Shown piece by piece: positions 8,909 through 16,713 of a stretch of DNA of 64,000 nt; the first letter of the stretch is position 1; each line of letters starts with the position of its first letter. Under the pieces are notes generated by a model that ran no database searches, was not told where the DNA came from, and saw only the letters and a list, made by a program, of their open reading frames with translations. The DNA is from Streptomyces sp. NL15-2K (GTDB lineage: Bacteria; Actinomycetota; Actinomycetes; Streptomycetales; Streptomycetaceae). Made by a program: the position numbers and the translations under genes. The DNA lies in NCBI RefSeq assembly GCF_030551255.1, contig NZ_CP130630.1, positions 6,429,501 to 6,493,500 on the forward strand, in the 5' to 3' direction.

Positions 8909-9925
8909 ATGGAAACGCCTCCCAAGCATTCCTTGTCCGAGATAGCCTGCACCCTCCCGCCGGAAACCCGAGCGCCCAGGGAACTGAACCGCGTACTCGT
9001 CGCCGGCGGGGCAGGCTTCCTCGGCTCGCACGTGTGCGAAGCCATGCTCGGCAACGGCGCGGAGGTCATCTGCGTCGACAACCTGACCACCGGAACCACT
9101 GAGAACGTGGCGCACCTGAGCGACTCCCCGGGCTTCTCCCTGCTCATCCAGGGCGCCGAGGAGGACCTGCCCGTGGACGGCCCCCTCGACGCCGTCCTCC
9201 ACCTGGCCTCTCCCGCCTCGCCCCAGGACTTCGACCGGCTGTCCATCGAGACGCTCAGGGCGGGCAGCGACGTGACGTTCAACCTGCTGGCCCTCGCCCG
9301 CGCCAAGGGCGCCCGCTTCCTGTTCTCCTCCACCTCGGAGGTGTATGGCGACCCGCTGGAGCATCCGCAGACCGAGTCCTACTGGGGACACGTCAACCCC
9401 ATAGGTCCGCGCAGCGTGTACGACGAGAGCAAGCGGTTCGCGGAAGCACTGGTGACGGCGTACCGCAAGAGGTATGGCGTGGACACGGTCATCGTACGAC
9501 TGTTCAACACCTACGGGCCGCGTATGCGGGCCGACGACGGCCGGGTGGTCCCCACCTTCATCAGCCAGGCCCTGACCGGACGCGATCTGACCGTCACCGG
9601 CGACGGCCTGCAGACCAGGTCCGTCTGCTACGTCGACGACATGGTCCGCGGCATCCTTGCCGCCGCGCTCAGCCGCCACTCGGGCCCCATCAACCTGGGC
9701 AACCCGGACGAGAGGCCGATCATCGACCTCGCCCACACGGTCATGAGCCTGTGCGGTACGTCGTCCTCGGTGAGCTTCGTCGAACGCCCCGAGGACGATC
9801 CCTCGCGGCGCCGGCCCGACATCTCCCTGGCCCGGTCCGTGCTGAACTGGCATCCCAGGGTCGGCCCGGAGGAGGGGCTGAGGAGCACGATCGCCTGGTT
9901 CCACTCCCGGATCGTCCGGTGCTGA
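8909..9925 (+). CDS. UDP-glucuronate decarboxylase-like (UDP-xylose synthase) SDR enzyme
   Basis: A 338-aa extended SDR enzyme with GGAGFLG at residues 33-39, LASPASP near 100, STSEVYGDP with E144, and Y171/K175 in the catalytic YxxxK. The stretch with HPQTESYWGHVNP and the GPRSVYDESKR block is characteristic of UDP-xylose synthase. That enzyme oxidises and decarboxylates UDP-glucuronate to UDP-xylose. About 27 extra residues precede the Rossmann start. It would provide a pentose donor to one of the glycosyltransferases. A dTDP-glucose 4,6-dehydratase is less likely because of the ASPASP and NPIGPRS blocks. Confidence 0.8.
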   Translation: METPPKHSLSEIACTLPPETRAPRELNRVLVAGGAGFLGSHVCEAMLGNGAEVICVDNLTTGTTENVAHLSDSPGFSLLIQGAEEDLPVDGPLDAVLHLASPASPQDFDRLSIETLRAGSDVTFNLLALARAKGARFLFSSTSEVYGDPLEHPQTESYWGHVNPIGPRSVYDESKRFAEALVTAYRKRYGVDTVIVRLFNTYGPRMRADDGRVVPTFISQALTGRDLTVTGDGLQTRSVCYVDDMVRGILAAALSRHSGPINLGNPDERPIIDLAHTVMSLCGTSSSVSFVERPEDDPSRRRPDISLARSVLNWHPRVGPEEGLRSTIAWFHSRIVRC

Positions 9926-9938
9926 GCGAGGGAGCGGA

Positions 9939-11186
9939 ATGAAAGCGCTTCTCTTCCCCTGGCACATCGGTGCCGGGCATCTCGGTCGTCTCATCGAGAT
10001 CGGAAAGCTCCTCGACGCCCATGCCGGCTGTCGCTCGCTGGTATGCCGCGACGGCGTCGCCGAGCCGCTGTCCGGCGTGAGCGGGGCAGGGCCAGGGCCC
10101 CGCGCCGGCCGGGTCAGCGCGGACCGGCGTTACCTGGTCGTCCCGGACGTGGAGCATGCCTGGTCCCAGGCGGGCTACTACAACGTCCAGCGGGTCCGCC
10201 GGGACGTCGCCCGGGACGCCGCACTGATCCGGCAGCACCGGCCGGCCCTGGTCGTGACCCATATGCAGCCCACCGCCGTGCTCGCCGCCCGCCAGGCCGG
10301 CGTACCCGTTCTGTCGATCGCCGATGGTGACTTCCTCACCGACGAGGAGTGGGGATGGATGTCCTGGGCGAGGGGGACCGGTCTGCGCGCGGCGCCCTAC
10401 CCGCCTTGCCTCGCGGCCTTCGACGCCGTGGGACACGAACTGGGCCTGGACCCGCTCCCGCACGCGAGCGACCTCAACTGGGGCGACCGCACGCTCGTCG
10501 CCAGCGTCCCCTCGGTCGACCCCGCACCGCCACCCGCGAAGGACGGCACCGCCGCGGCGCTCCACTGCGGGCCCCTCATCTGGGCGGACGGGACACCACC
10601 GGCCGACCCGGGCACGGCGGCCCCCGGCAAGGCCAAGGTGTACGTCTCGCTCGGCAGCGGCGAACTCTGGCCCGGCCAGGTCGACGACATGCTGACCGAC
10701 GTCGCACGGGAACTTGACGCCCTCGTCTACCGCAGTTCGCCCAGAGGTACGGACGCGGACAGCCAGTGGCTGCGTCACACCGACTTCGGCACGCTCACCT
10801 CCCATGTCACCGCCACCGACATCACCGTGACGCACGGCGGACACTCCACCGTCCACGCCGCCCTGTGCGCCGGGCGCCCCGTGCTCGTCGCGCCGTTCAT
10901 GTCGGAGAACGAGGCCAACGGACGGGTGTTCCTTGAGGACACCGACGCCGGCCGGTGCCTCTGGCACACCGAAGTGCGCAACCGGCGACTGACGTTCGTC
11001 GACGACACGGGGAAACGGCACGACAGCCCGCCCCTCGACGCCCGGCATCTGGCGTCCGGCATTGACGCGATCCTGTCCGACCCCTCGTACGCGACGGCAG
11101 CGCACCGACTGAGCCGGGAACTGGCCGCCTACAAGGAGCGCCAGGTCGCCCTGGTGACCGCCGCCGTGCAGGAGCTGGGGGTCTGA
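9939..11186 (+). CDS. GT-B glycosyltransferase (GT1/MGT-like), paralogue 2
   Basis: A 415-aa GT-B protein starting MKALLFPWHIGAGHLGRL. The donor site is VTHGGHSTVHAALCAGRPVLVAPFMSENEAN. It is colinear with the 6382 gene product over its whole length, including a conserved D.N/LWGDRTL stretch mid-protein. The two probably act in succession on one aglycone or use different sugars. The ATG follows GGGAGCGGA and lies 13 bp after the preceding gene. The next gene begins three bases after its stop. Confidence 0.87.
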   Translation: MKALLFPWHIGAGHLGRLIEIGKLLDAHAGCRSLVCRDGVAEPLSGVSGAGPGPRAGRVSADRRYLVVPDVEHAWSQAGYYNVQRVRRDVARDAALIRQHRPALVVTHMQPTAVLAARQAGVPVLSIADGDFLTDEEWGWMSWARGTGLRAAPYPPCLAAFDAVGHELGLDPLPHASDLNWGDRTLVASVPSVDPAPPPAKDGTAAALHCGPLIWADGTPPADPGTAAPGKAKVYVSLGSGELWPGQVDDMLTDVARELDALVYRSSPRGTDADSQWLRHTDFGTLTSHVTATDITVTHGGHSTVHAALCAGRPVLVAPFMSENEANGRVFLEDTDAGRCLWHTEVRNRRLTFVDDTGKRHDSPPLDARHLASGIDAILSDPSYATAAHRLSRELAAYKERQVALVTAAVQELGV

Positions 11187-11188
11187 GG

Positions 11189-11434
11189 GTGCCGATCGAC
11201 CACACCACCGACAGCGTCACACTGCCCTTCTCGGGAACCGGCTGCGGTCCCGTCGCGTTGTCCTGGGCACAGCGCGCTTTCTGGAACACCATCGCCCTGG
11301 CGGCGCCTCATGGCGAGCATCTCAGCATGCCGCTGGTCGTCCCCGTCCCCGACCAAGCCGACCTGCCCTCCGTTGCCTCGCAGGCGTGGTGGAGAAACAC
11401 GACGCTGTACCCATGGCCTGACGCTCGACAAGCG
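11189..11434 (+). pseudogene. NRPS condensation-domain stub, truncated
   Basis: The GTG at 11189 comes directly after the glycosyltransferase stop. The first 70 or so residues (LPFSGTGCGPVALSWAQRAFW, then a PLVVPVPD stretch) read like the N-terminus of an actinomycete NRPS condensation domain. The family normally runs about 430 residues with an HHxxxDG motif, which never appears here. From about 11380 the sequence turns into a different context, and a new ribosome site and start codon follow at 11435-11449. The open frame continues to 11647 without meaning. The gene was cut by the joining of the mobile remnant to its right. Confidence 0.6.
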
Positions 11435-11446
11435 AGGAGGCTCCTC

Positions 11447-12014
11447 GTGACGACCCTGACTGTTCCCGACGGCTACACGAAGGCCGGTCAAGATTCTGGC
11501 GCATCAGATCGGTGCCAATCCGGAGACGCTGCGCAGCTACTACGTCGTCGCACGGCAGTGGCCGAAGGCGAAGCGCCGGGCAGATGTGAGCTTCACGGTG
11601 CACGCAACCCTGGCTTACGTCCGGAGTCGGTACATCTTGATCCGTAAGGACCCCTACGACCCGTTCACCAAGGAGTACCGCTGGACGGTGAACGAGGCCC
11701 AGAAGGTCGTGCACCGTGCCGTCGGGACGCCTACCAACCAGGAAGAGCGACTTGCCCACACCCGGCGCCTGCTCCACACGGATGAAGATGCAGCCAAGGC
11801 GGTTACCGAGATGCTCGGACGCCCGGACGTCCGGGCCCGCCTCGAATCCGACCAGCACGCCCGGCACCTGATGCGCGAGGCTCAGTACGAACACTGGCGC
11901 CAGGCCGACGAGACAGCGGAAGCCGATGCCGAGATGGCCTCAGCCGGCGACGCTGCGGAGGTGGAGGAGGAGTTCGAGGAGGAAGTCGCTCCTCTCGGCG
12001 TCCGATACACCTAG
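11447..12014 (+). pseudogene. DUF6192-like protein, frameshifted/internally deleted
   Basis: A GTG at 11447 behind a perfect AGGAGG starts MTTLTVPDGYTK. That frame soon becomes meaningless. A second frame, from about 11484, reads VKILAHQIGANPETLRSYYV, then VARQWPKAKRRADVSFTVHA, and continues to 12014 with an acidic tail. The second part resembles the middle of DUF6192 proteins of Streptomyces (the VSFTVH block), but most of the N-terminal domain is missing. A deletion with frameshift near 11480 explains this. A shortened product could still start at the GTG at 11586. Confidence 0.5.
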
Positions 12015-12020
12015 GCCCCG

Positions 12021-12251
12021 ATGGAGATCCTGCGGCTGATCGGGGCGTTTGCCTCGTTCTCTGTCTCGCTTCAACGGATCATCCCCGAGGTTCACACCCA
12101 GGACTACACCGAGGAGACCAAGCAGGCGGTCCTCGACAACGTGCACAAGGCGCGCATGCTGCTCGACTGGTGTGAGACCGCCATCAAGACCGGAAGGACC
12201 GACCCGGACAAGGCGCTCGCGCGCTTGATGGAGGACGAAGAAGGCGAGTAA
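12021..12251 (+). CDS. Small hypothetical protein, 76 aa
   Basis: A short helical protein (MEILRLIGAFASFSVSLQRI start, acidic end MEDEEGE) six bases after the preceding frame. No motif is recognised. It contains W and C near residue 52, and charged helices suggest a small soluble protein. It lies in a three-gene run with the DUF6192-like remnant and the RacP-like gene, a set seen near mobile DNA in Streptomyces (remembered, not checked). Confidence 0.55.
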   Translation: MEILRLIGAFASFSVSLQRIIPEVHTQDYTEETKQAVLDNVHKARMLLDWCETAIKTGRTDPDKALARLMEDEEGE

Positions 12252-12253
12252 TC

Positions 12254-12742
12254 ATGACGACCACGCGCCGCCAGGCGGCGCACGACAGCGGTGAGGACGT
12301 CTGGGGCCGGGTGGCCAAGGCCGGCGAGGACGGCCTCCCCCCTGAGCGGGCCATCGGCCGGAACACCAGGAGCCAGTTTGAGCGCGGCAAGAGCTGGATC
12401 CGAGATGTCAAGTGCGAAGCCGAGAAGAAGAGCTTCGTCCGGTACCGCGGCCACTACGCGGTCACCCTTGACGCCGACAAGTGCACCGCCTACGCGGCCG
12501 AGCGCATGCAGTCCCTGTATCGGCAGGCCGTGCGCATCTACAAGTGCTCGCTGAAGGAACTGCCGCCCGAGGCTCAGGAACTCCTCACGGTGACACTGCT
12601 GACCAAGCAGTTGCAGTCCATCTTCGACGCGATGGACATCCTCAAAGCCGCTGGCTTCTCCCCGGAGACCGCGGCGGCAAAGGCGAAGGCAACAACTCCC
12701 GTGAAGAGGTCACCGGCATCGTCCAGGGGCCGGAAGACCTGA
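12254..12742 (+). CDS. RacP-like protein
   Basis: A 162-aa protein starting MTTTRRQAAHDSG. It has a helix-rich N-terminal region with PPERAIGRNTRSQFERGKSWIRD that reads like the winged-helix part of Streptomyces proteins annotated RacP, followed by YRGHYAVTLD and a helical C-terminal half. Function is unknown; a DNA-binding role is only suggested by the fold-like pattern. The ATG lies two bases after the preceding stop. After it, 12743-13107 holds no convincing gene. Confidence 0.5.
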   Translation: MTTTRRQAAHDSGEDVWGRVAKAGEDGLPPERAIGRNTRSQFERGKSWIRDVKCEAEKKSFVRYRGHYAVTLDADKCTAYAAERMQSLYRQAVRIYKCSLKELPPEAQELLTVTLLTKQLQSIFDAMDILKAAGFSPETAAAKAKATTPVKRSPASSRGRKT

Positions 12743-13107
12743 CCGCACGATGCAGCCGGAGACGAGGTGGGCCCACATCCAGGGTGGACCCACCCCGCCG
12801 GTTCCATGATCGCCTCACCCAGATGCGTCAGCAAGCCACGCCTGTCCAATCGAGTGCCGACGCAGCCAGCTTCGGCCGCGGGCCAGCGTGCCCGGAGACC
12901 CGCCTCTGCCCTGCGCCGCGCGTGGCCTCCAACCTTCAAAGTCCGATGGCAACGCTGGAGGCCGGGCCGCCCAGACTCTAATTTGCGGACGTGCAGCAGT
13001 GAGACGTCCGGATCTGACGGACCGCGTACGGAAGTGGCCACCGCGCCTGGGAGAAGCCGACCAAGATCTTCTCCCAGATTTCTCCCAAACGATCTTCGGG
13101 AACGAAT

Positions 13108-13142
13108 CAGGGGCCTGATCCACTTGGTGAATCAGGCCCCTG
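13108..13142. terminator. Hairpin beside the tRNA-Pro fragment
   Basis: A perfect 12-bp stem (13108-13119 with 13131-13142) with an 11-nt loop. It sits 13 bp outside the left tRNA fragment. Before integration it would have followed the 3' end of the tRNA-Pro gene on the - strand, so it is probably the original tRNA terminator. Confidence 0.6.
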
Positions 13143-13155
13143 ACTTGGTGTTTCA

Positions 13156-13200
13156 CTGTCGGGGTGGCGGGATTTGAACCCACGACCTCTTCGTCCCGAA
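13156..13200. repeat. att site, left (tRNA-Pro 3' fragment)
   Basis: 45 bp identical to 28112-28156. It matches the 3' half of the tRNA-Pro gene from within the anticodon stem to just beyond the discriminator base. The similarity stops abruptly after CCCGAA, so this is a gene fragment left by integration, not a working tRNA. Confidence 0.93.
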
Positions 13201-13460
13201 GCAACTTGGGTGGGGCCTCGACCTTGGGTCGGTGTGGCTCTCACCTGCTGCGATGGGCCGTGCGTGTGCGTGGTTGTCCGCCGCTGTGCGTCGGCGTTGT
13301 CACGCAGTTAGACACTCAACGGTGTTGAACCAGACTGTGAAAGCAGATCACGTCCGCCGGGCTGCTTCCACCTCCTTGAGGACCGTGACCAACCGGTCGG
13401 TCTTGTGGCTGCGTGACATCGCTTCGCGTCCTGTCTGTCGTCCGCGAGCCAACGTAGCCA

Positions 13461-14666
13461 TCAGCCGCCGTGCAATATCCTCGTTACAATTTCGCGACTG
13501 CGCTGGGAAAAATCCTTGATTCGCGGCATATCCATATGAAATTTCCGATGAGCGCGCTGACTGAAAAGCAGGAAACGCGGCTGCATATCGAGGAGGTTTC
13601 GCCCTAGAGGATCTTCGACGATCGCCATCCTCATAATCTGAATGTCCGTTATGCAACTAGGCATTCTCGTCACCCTTAGATCTTCCGCGTCCCCCTCAGT
13701 GACGAAGCGAACCACTAGGTCTTGGCCGCGCCTTATTCTGCGAGACCGAATAGATACCTTCTTGCCGCTCCAGGTAACTAGGTGGCGAGCGTGCTGCCCG
13801 GAGAGTTTCGTTCCGTCTAGCTCCACCTCGCAATCGAGGAAGGTGGACTCGGTTGTCTCGAAGGTAATCGATCCCTGGTCGAGCTCCGTTGCGCCGTCGG
13901 CGAGAGCCTCCAGGGTGAAAGCTACTGTGTGCATATCGCGGACTGGTGTTCCGTTGAGCCTCGTGGATATGTGGCCTTCTGTCGCCCCTGGAGCAATGTC
14001 ATCTAGCGGCAAAAACTTGCGGATTACTATGACCTTTGCCTGAATTCGCCCGGCGGCGGGCCAGTCTTCCATCCTCTCGAAGATCATTGACCTGACCCCA
14101 GCCGTCATGCGTATGCCGGTGCCCTTTGGCTTTAAGCGGCCAAATGTCTCTACACCGGAGATGCGCCCGCTAACTTCAATCCCCTTCTCATCAACAGGGC
14201 CATTGAGAATTCCAGAAAGGGTTACCTCGTCGCCTGGATTCATGAGGAATGGCTTGATTTGCAGACATCCGTCACCAAGCTCAAAGGGGTCTTCTCCGAA
14301 GAACTCGGATATAGATCCTCGGTTCACCTCCATGGAGCCACCCACGAAATTGCAAAGATTTCCGAAGCGAATTGTCAGAGGGCTGGCGAAGTCGCTTTGC
14401 AGAATTGGAGCCTTGCCGGTATTCGCTAGTCTGAGTTCAAATACCATGGGGAGAACAAGGCGACGGCCGCCCGGTTCGAGATTTACACTAATAGGGCCGT
14501 CAATTAAGCTCTCGATGGCCTCCTCGCCACGCTGGAGCGTCAACAGTTCATAGTAGGCCGTGTAGTGCATCCTCTTGAAGCTTCCGCCTCGTTTTTGCCA
14601 TACAAGCGCCGCCCAGGAAATAGCCAATGCTGTCAAGGCGATACCGGTGCCTACCGCGAACTCCAC
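13461..14666 (-). CDS. Cargo protein of unknown function, N-terminal membrane anchor
   Basis: A 401-aa protein. The N-terminus (MEFAVGTGIALTALAISWAA) forms one transmembrane segment, and the rest is soluble and beta-rich, with repeated short strands and a C-terminal basic helix. No catalytic motif is recognised. Base composition is clearly lower in GC than neighbouring genes, third positions are mixed, and at least one rare TTA leucine codon occurs, all signs of recent acquisition. It stands alone at the left end of the element, convergent with the att site. Position and composition fit an accessory (for example defence or surface) gene, but the function is not known. The gap 13201-13460 shows no gene. 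Confidence 0.75.
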   Translation of the reverse strand: MEFAVGTGIALTALAISWAALVWQKRGGSFKRMHYTAYYELLTLQRGEEAIESLIDGPISVNLEPGGRRLVLPMVFELRLANTGKAPILQSDFASPLTIRFGNLCNFVGGSMEVNRGSISEFFGEDPFELGDGCLQIKPFLMNPGDEVTLSGILNGPVDEKGIEVSGRISGVETFGRLKPKGTGIRMTAGVRSMIFERMEDWPAAGRIQAKVIVIRKFLPLDDIAPGATEGHISTRLNGTPVRDMHTVAFTLEALADGATELDQGSITFETTESTFLDCEVELDGTKLSGQHARHLVTWSGKKVSIRSRRIRRGQDLVVRFVTEGDAEDLRVTRMPSCITDIQIMRMAIVEDPLGRNLLDMQPRFLLFSQRAHRKFHMDMPRIKDFSQRSREIVTRILHGG

Positions 14667-14859
14667 GACTCCCCCCTCTAACCAGACTTCCCTTGACTAG
14701 CATTCGATCTTAGCGATCGGACCAGGTCGGCGGAACGACTTTGGCCTGGAGCTGCTTTGGGGCCATGATCTTCGAGGCTCGCGCCAAAGTGGCTGCGTAA
14801 AGCGTGGAGCCGACCGCCCCAGCCGCAGAGGGTGTCTCTCACTTCATGCCCGCAGCTCG

Positions 14860-15615
14860 CTAGCGACTGATCGGGATCTCGTAGACGATCTCGCAGTGAG
14901 CAGCGGGCACGACGATGTCCGCCGTCTCCACGGGCCGCCCCTGGTCGCTGTAGTACGTCCGGCGGATATGCGTGACCAGCGCGGCCTTCTGGATGCCGAG
15001 AAGTGACGCTTCCTCGGCTGTCGCTTGCCGGGGCTCCGGCTGCTCCACGGCGTGGCTGACGTTGATGCCGATCTCGGCCATGCGGTTCACGACGCCCGCC
15101 CCGGCGTGCGGCCCTCCCTCGGGGAGGACGATGAGAGTGCCGGCCGTGAGGTCGTACGGCTCCCAACTCGTCGACAGCTGCACCGGCCTGCCGTCGGCGA
15201 GGAACTCGTACTCGGTGCGGACGCGCAGGTCGCCCTCGGCGATACCGAGACGAGCCGCGATGTCCGTCGGCGCCGGGACCTTGGCGTCGGTCCGGCTCTC
15301 CCAATCTCCCTGCCTGCCCACAGCCTTCATGTCCGCGCGGAACGGGGACCCGTCGGGCTGCTCGCGCGCCGCTGAACGGACAACTCGCACCCGCTGCCGG
15401 GGCTCGGCGACATACGTACCGGAACCGGCGCGGCCCTCCAGCACGCCCTGGGAGATCAGCAGCTCCTGTGCCCGGCGCACCACGTTCTCGCCCACGCCGC
15501 ACTCCTGGCCGATCTGGGCACGGGAGGGAAGACGGTCCCCCGGCCCCCACACGTGCTCCGCGATCCGCCGCCGGAGTTCGTCGGCGATGCGGAGATAGGG
15601 CGGCTGCTCAGGCAT
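14860..15615 (-). CDS. GntR-family regulator (HutC/UTRA type) A
   Basis: A 251-aa regulator. The N-terminal winged helix is GntR-like (RIADELRRRIAEHVWGPGDR, then LPSRAQIGQECGVGENVVRRA and a GSGTYVAEP wing). A UTRA effector domain follows (about residues 85-245, with the usual R.EYEFLADGRPVQLSTSW strand pair). It is divergent from the six-gene operon at 15694. Two palindromic boxes lie in the 78-bp gap (15622-15657), so it probably represses itself and that operon until an unknown ligand binds. Confidence 0.87.
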   Translation of the reverse strand: MPEQPPYLRIADELRRRIAEHVWGPGDRLPSRAQIGQECGVGENVVRRAQELLISQGVLEGRAGSGTYVAEPRQRVRVVRSAAREQPDGSPFRADMKAVGRQGDWESRTDAKVPAPTDIAARLGIAEGDLRVRTEYEFLADGRPVQLSTSWEPYDLTAGTLIVLPEGGPHAGAGVVNRMAEIGINVSHAVEQPEPRQATAEEASLLGIQKAALVTHIRRTYYSDQGRPVETADIVVPAAHCEIVYEIPISR

Positions 15616-15621
15616 ATGGAA

Positions 15622-15657
15622 AATCTAGTCCACTAGCTCTAATCTAGTTAACTAGCT
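15622..15657. promoter_or_regulatory. Tandem palindromic operator for GntR regulator A
   Basis: Two copies of a 17-bp box, at 15622-15638 and 15641-15657. The core CTAGTTAACTAG (15644-15655) is a perfect palindrome and CTAGTCCACTAG (15625-15636) a near copy. Box centres are 19 bp apart, about two helical turns. They lie directly before the regulator start and upstream of the divergent operon. Confidence 0.7.
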
Positions 15658-15693
15658 TCACGCAAGGTGATCGCTGGTGACGGAGGCTGCCCT

Positions 15694-15972
15694 GTGCCCG
15701 CTTCGGGATTTAGCGCGGCGGCCATCGCCGCCCGGTTATCGGCCGTTGGGCTCCCCACGCGCGTGGAGGAGCACGCCCGACACACGACGGTCGAAGCGGA
15801 GGTGCCGGAATCACTCTCCGCAGAGTCATGGCGGGAGGCCCTGGAAGCGGTGGCCGAGGCCGATCAATTCGGGCTTCTCGCCACCAGCTTGAACGGCCGC
15901 ACCCTCTGGGCGGTCGTACACAAAGCGGTCCCCACGACGGGCGATGCCGGGGGACCGAGCCATCAGCGATAA
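15694..15972 (+). CDS. Small hypothetical protein, first gene of coupled operon
   Basis: A 92-aa protein starting at a GTG with a CGGAGG site seven bases upstream (in-frame GTGs at 15667 and 15676 lack a site). It reads as a small alpha/beta domain (AAIAARLSAVGLPTRVEEHA, later FGLLATSLNGRTLWAVVHKA) typical of short Streptomyces proteins that accompany GntR regulators. Function unknown. First of six + strand genes probably controlled by the operator at 15622-15657. Confidence 0.6.
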   Translation: MPASGFSAAAIAARLSAVGLPTRVEEHARHTTVEAEVPESLSAESWREALEAVAEADQFGLLATSLNGRTLWAVVHKAVPTTGDAGGPSHQR

Positions 15973-15986
15973 GGAGCTGAGCAGCG

Positions 15987-16289
15987 TTGCTCAACCGTAT
16001 CCGTCGTGCCGTCTCGCTCACCAGGGAGCGGCACCGCCCCAGGGGCAGGCACCGCCGCCCCTTAACCTCCTCCCGGCCGACAACTGCCTTGGCACACCCT
16101 GCGCTCACCGACAGGTCGATGACCGCCCAGGGACGGCACCCGGACCGCGCGGACTCGCTCGCGGGTGAGGACATCGCGCTCGTCCGTCCGTACGTGCTGG
16201 CCTGCGAGAAGCGCGTACGGCAGCGCTCGATGGTCGTAGCTTGCCATCTGCCGGCCGAAGCCTGGTCCGCCCTCGCGGGGGTCCGCTGA
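15987..16289 (+). CDS. Hypothetical protein, 100 aa
   Basis: The TTG start at 15987 has AAGGAG ten bases upstream. The N-terminal half is basic and proline-rich. The C-terminal half contains GEDIALVRPYVLACEKRVRQ, a block I recall from short Streptomyces proteins found beside GntR genes. The stop overlaps the next start as TGATG. No function can be given. Confidence 0.6.
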   Translation: MLNRIRRAVSLTRERHRPRGRHRRPLTSSRPTTALAHPALTDRSMTAQGRHPDRADSLAGEDIALVRPYVLACEKRVRQRSMVVACHLPAEAWSALAGVR

Positions 16290-16492
16290 TGCCTCCTCGC
16301 CAACGGCCTCGCATCACGCACGCTGAGGCCGCTTCCTACCGATCGTCCTCATGCCGGATCGGCACCCACCATGCCTGTGCGGAGTCCTCCCCGGCCGCGG
16401 CGCCGATCGACATTCCGGTGATCTACGAGGCATGCGATTGCCCCTGCCACTCGGCATTCGACCAGTCCACGCTTGCGGAGGTGAAGCGGTGA
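16289..16492 (+). CDS. Cysteine-containing small protein, 67 aa
   Basis: A 67-aa protein with five cysteines, including the C-terminal pair in YEACDCPCHSA, suggesting metal binding. Its ATG overlaps the previous stop, and its own stop overlaps the next GTG, so it is translationally coupled in the operon. No family recognised. Confidence 0.55.
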   Translation: MPPRQRPRITHAEAASYRSSSCRIGTHHACAESSPAAAPIDIPVIYEACDCPCHSAFDQSTLAEVKR

Positions 16493-16713
16493 GGGAATGG
16501 GCACCCAGCGGCGCGCTGGTATCCACCGTTGAGATCACCTCGACCACCGTGCAGTGCGGCGACGTCATACAGGTCGGCGGCCGGGCGTGCCGGGTGAGCA
16601 ACCTCTTCCAATTGCCCCACGGGGCCAAGCAACTCCTGTTCGAGTCGGGTGAGTTGCTGACCATGCACACGCGGACCCGGCTCGTCGCCGTGCGGATGCT
16701 GAGAAGGCGGTGA
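16489..16713 (+). CDS. Hypothetical protein, 74 aa
   Basis: A 74-aa beta-rich protein (STVEITSTTVQCGDVIQVGG, then RVSNLFQLPHG). It looks like a small barrel or binding domain of the kind found near plasmid and GntR loci. The GTG start overlaps the upstream stop, and its stop overlaps the GntR start at 16710. Function unknown. Confidence 0.55.
   Translation: MREWAPSGALVSTVEITSTTVQCGDVIQVGGRACRVSNLFQLPHGAKQLLFESGELLTMHTRTRLVAVRMLRRR

Noticed and set aside
13156..13200. Second functional tRNA-Pro
   Set aside because: Only the 3' half is present; the 5' half is missing.
13232..13519. Possible 95-aa gene next to the left att site
   Set aside because: No ribosome site, overlaps the end of the 401-aa gene, no recognisable sequence.
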